From assembly GCA_001683825.1 (NCBI GenBank), contig LXTR01000038.1:248001-312000 (forward strand): a stretch of 64,000 bases of DNA. Direction: 5' to 3'. A program made the translations under genes and the position numbers. Origin of the DNA: Flavobacteriaceae bacterium CP2B. GTDB lineage: Bacteria > Bacteroidota > Bacteroidia > Flavobacteriales > Flavobacteriaceae. The notes below the pieces were generated by a model that saw nothing but the letters and a program-made list of their open reading frames with translations, did no database searches and was not told the origin of the DNA. Positions 62,751 through 64,000 of the stretch are shown one piece after another; position 1 is the stretch's first letter; every line of letters begins with the position of its first letter.

Positions 62751-64000
62751 ATGTCCCCTAGCCACAACCGCTTCACAAAACCAAACACTGCGCTGGTAAA
62801 GTGCGTATTTCCTTTTGTCCTGCTATTGTGCACCATGGGTACCGGGTTATCGCAGGTCGATGAAATTGGCCTGATCAAAGAAAAGATCAACACCATAAAG
62901 GGCGAGAACCCCAACTTCAGTAAGGATACCGTCTATATAGATTTACTGCTTACGCTGGGGAACGAGCTGCGTTTTTACAAGACCGACAGCCTGTACCAAC
63001 TGGCGAAAAGTGCCTTCGAATTAAGCAAGAAAACCGGCTACCTGAAAGGGGAAAGCCTGGCCCTGATGCGCCTGGGCAATTATTTCTCGGACCAGGGCCA
63101 ATACCTAAAAGCCAGTGAATATTACCGAAAAGCCCTGGGCGTAGCGGAACAGATTGGCAATACGGGGCTTGTCTTAAGCACCATGAACAACCTTGCCGGG
63201 GAATACGGTTATATGGGCGACCACGCCAAAGCACTGAGCGGTTACCTGGATGGCATCGCCCTGGCGGGAAAGGTGGACAACAAAGAGATGCTCTCCATCA
63301 TGAACGAGAACATCGCCAACCTGTATGCGGCACAAAAGGACTATGAACATTCACTGATCTTCTTTAAAAAAGTGATGAAAATAAACGGGGAGATCGGGAA
63401 TGAGGTATTTATCGCCGAGACCCTAAGTAACCTGGCCTCCCTCTATGCCGACATGGGCAATATGGACTATGCCATGTTCAACATCAACAAGAGCATCGCC
63501 ATCTTCGAAAAACGCAAAATTGAAGACTGGCTGGCTTTTGCCTACGAAATTAAGGGAAAGGTTTACCTGAATCAGGAAAACTATAAATGGGCCCTGTATT
63601 GGTACAACCAGAGCGAGATGCTCCATAAGAAACTCGATGATGACCGTGGTAAAATAGACTTGTTTAACGGGATGGCAGAAGCCTACCTGGGAATGGAGAA
63701 AGACAGCCTCTCTGAGCACTACGCCCTGGAGGCTTTTGGCATTTCCAGGCGCATACAGTTTATGGAGGGAACCCAGAAATGTGCCAGGACCCTTTATAAA
63801 ATCAACAAAAACAAAAGCAATTTCGCTTCGGCCCTTGATTACCATGAGATCTTCCAGCGACTTTCCGATAGCCTGAGTACCAATGAAAACCAGAAAAGCC
63901 TGACCATGCTCAAGACCAAAATGGAATACGACAAGCAAAAACAGGCGCTGATAGAAGAAAACGACAAGGCCCTGGCCCGACAGGAACGCTATATCAATGT
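62751..64000 (+). CDS. TPR-containing sensor protein, probably histidine kinase (3' partial)
   Basis: At least 416 residues; the frame stays open to the end of the window. A signal peptide or signal anchor (residues ~18-38) precedes five to six tetratricopeptide repeats, for example YLKASEYYRKALGVAEQIGN, HAKALSGYLDGIALAGKVDN and YEHSLIFFKKVMKINGEIGN. The visible end (KTKMEYDKQKQALIEENDKA) begins a coiled coil of the type that precedes the single transmembrane helix in Bacteroidota TPR sensors. These continue into a HisKA/HATPase or a LuxR-type helix-turn-helix, so which of the two it is remains open. Confidence 0.8.
   Translation, partial: MSPSHNRFTKPNTALVKCVFPFVLLLCTMGTGLSQVDEIGLIKEKINTIKGENPNFSKDTVYIDLLLTLGNELRFYKTDSLYQLAKSAFELSKKTGYLKGESLALMRLGNYFSDQGQYLKASEYYRKALGVAEQIGNTGLVLSTMNNLAGEYGYMGDHAKALSGYLDGIALAGKVDNKEMLSIMNENIANLYAAQKDYEHSLIFFKKVMKINGEIGNEVFIAETLSNLASLYADMGNMDYAMFNINKSIAIFEKRKIEDWLAFAYEIKGKVYLNQENYKWALYWYNQSEMLHKKLDDDRGKIDLFNGMAEAYLGMEKDSLSEHYALEAFGISRRIQFMEGTQKCARTLYKINKNKSNFASALDYHEIFQRLSDSLSTNENQKSLTMLKTKMEYDKQKQALIEENDKALARQERYIN

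Overview
The window looks like chromosomal DNA of a moderately high-GC Bacteroidota, most likely a marine-type Flavobacteriaceae (inference). Support: several -7 boxes of the Bacteroidota TAnnTTTG type, a stand-alone TonB-dependent receptor, secreted lipoproteins with short lipoboxes, and family variants common in this group (RibB fused to a degenerate GTP cyclohydrolase II domain, NUDIX-winged-helix regulators, CitMHS and DUF1593 genes). No replication origin, CRISPR array or intact transposase was found.

Layout. 1-6.4 kb: end of a membrane acyltransferase-like gene, lpdA, a small membrane/ankyrin pair, then an Lrp regulator divergent from a methionine gamma-lyase-like enzyme and an NhaC-family transporter. 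6.4-13 kb: housekeeping block (tpx, dgkA, ftsK, lolA, lptF/G-type permease, ribB-type gene), mostly tightly spaced. 13-24.8 kb: mixed metabolic genes (KdnA-like aminotransferase, nitroreductase, TauE, kinase + phosphotransferase pair, GNAT, antiporter, vanadium haloperoxidase-type phosphatase, thioredoxin-like protein), interrupted at 22.4-23.2 kb by an array of diverged ~250-bp non-coding repeats. 24.9-26.8 kb: tetR-nemA under a repeated operator.

27.0-35.9 kb is visibly AT-richer and is bounded by relics of the 3' end of a tyrosine recombinase gene (two small ones at 27.0 and 27.6 kb, one larger frameshifted one at 35.6-35.9 kb). I read it as an acquired island. It carries a one-direction cluster: TetR, flavoprotein, lactonase-like metallo-beta-lactamase-fold enzyme, AhpD-like protein, and an unusual secreted fusion of an M61-type peptidase to an amidohydrolase. 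Matching GTAC-N16-GTAC sites lie before tetR and before the flavoprotein gene. A RhuM-Fic gene interrupted by an amber codon closes the island. An 81-bp tandem repeat array and tRNA-Ser(UGA) follow.

36.8-44.7 kb: sugar isomerase, then a minus-strand catabolic cluster (GH3 glucosidase, YceI, haem-binding protein, carboxylesterase, alditol-oxidase-like enzyme) with the stump of a GH78 rhamnosidase at its upstream edge. 45-53.9 kb: a NUDIX-type regulator divergent from a six-gene run (esterase, CitMHS transporter, DUF1593 hydrolase, AtuA-like protein, small AtuA partner, serine hydrolase) that ends in a dead nucleobase-permease gene. This run and the island cluster are the best candidates for undescribed systems. 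53.9-64 kb: TonB receptor, a three-gene hydroxyproline catabolic set lacking its oxidase, an M28 peptidase, tRNA-His and the start of a TPR sensor protein that runs off the end.
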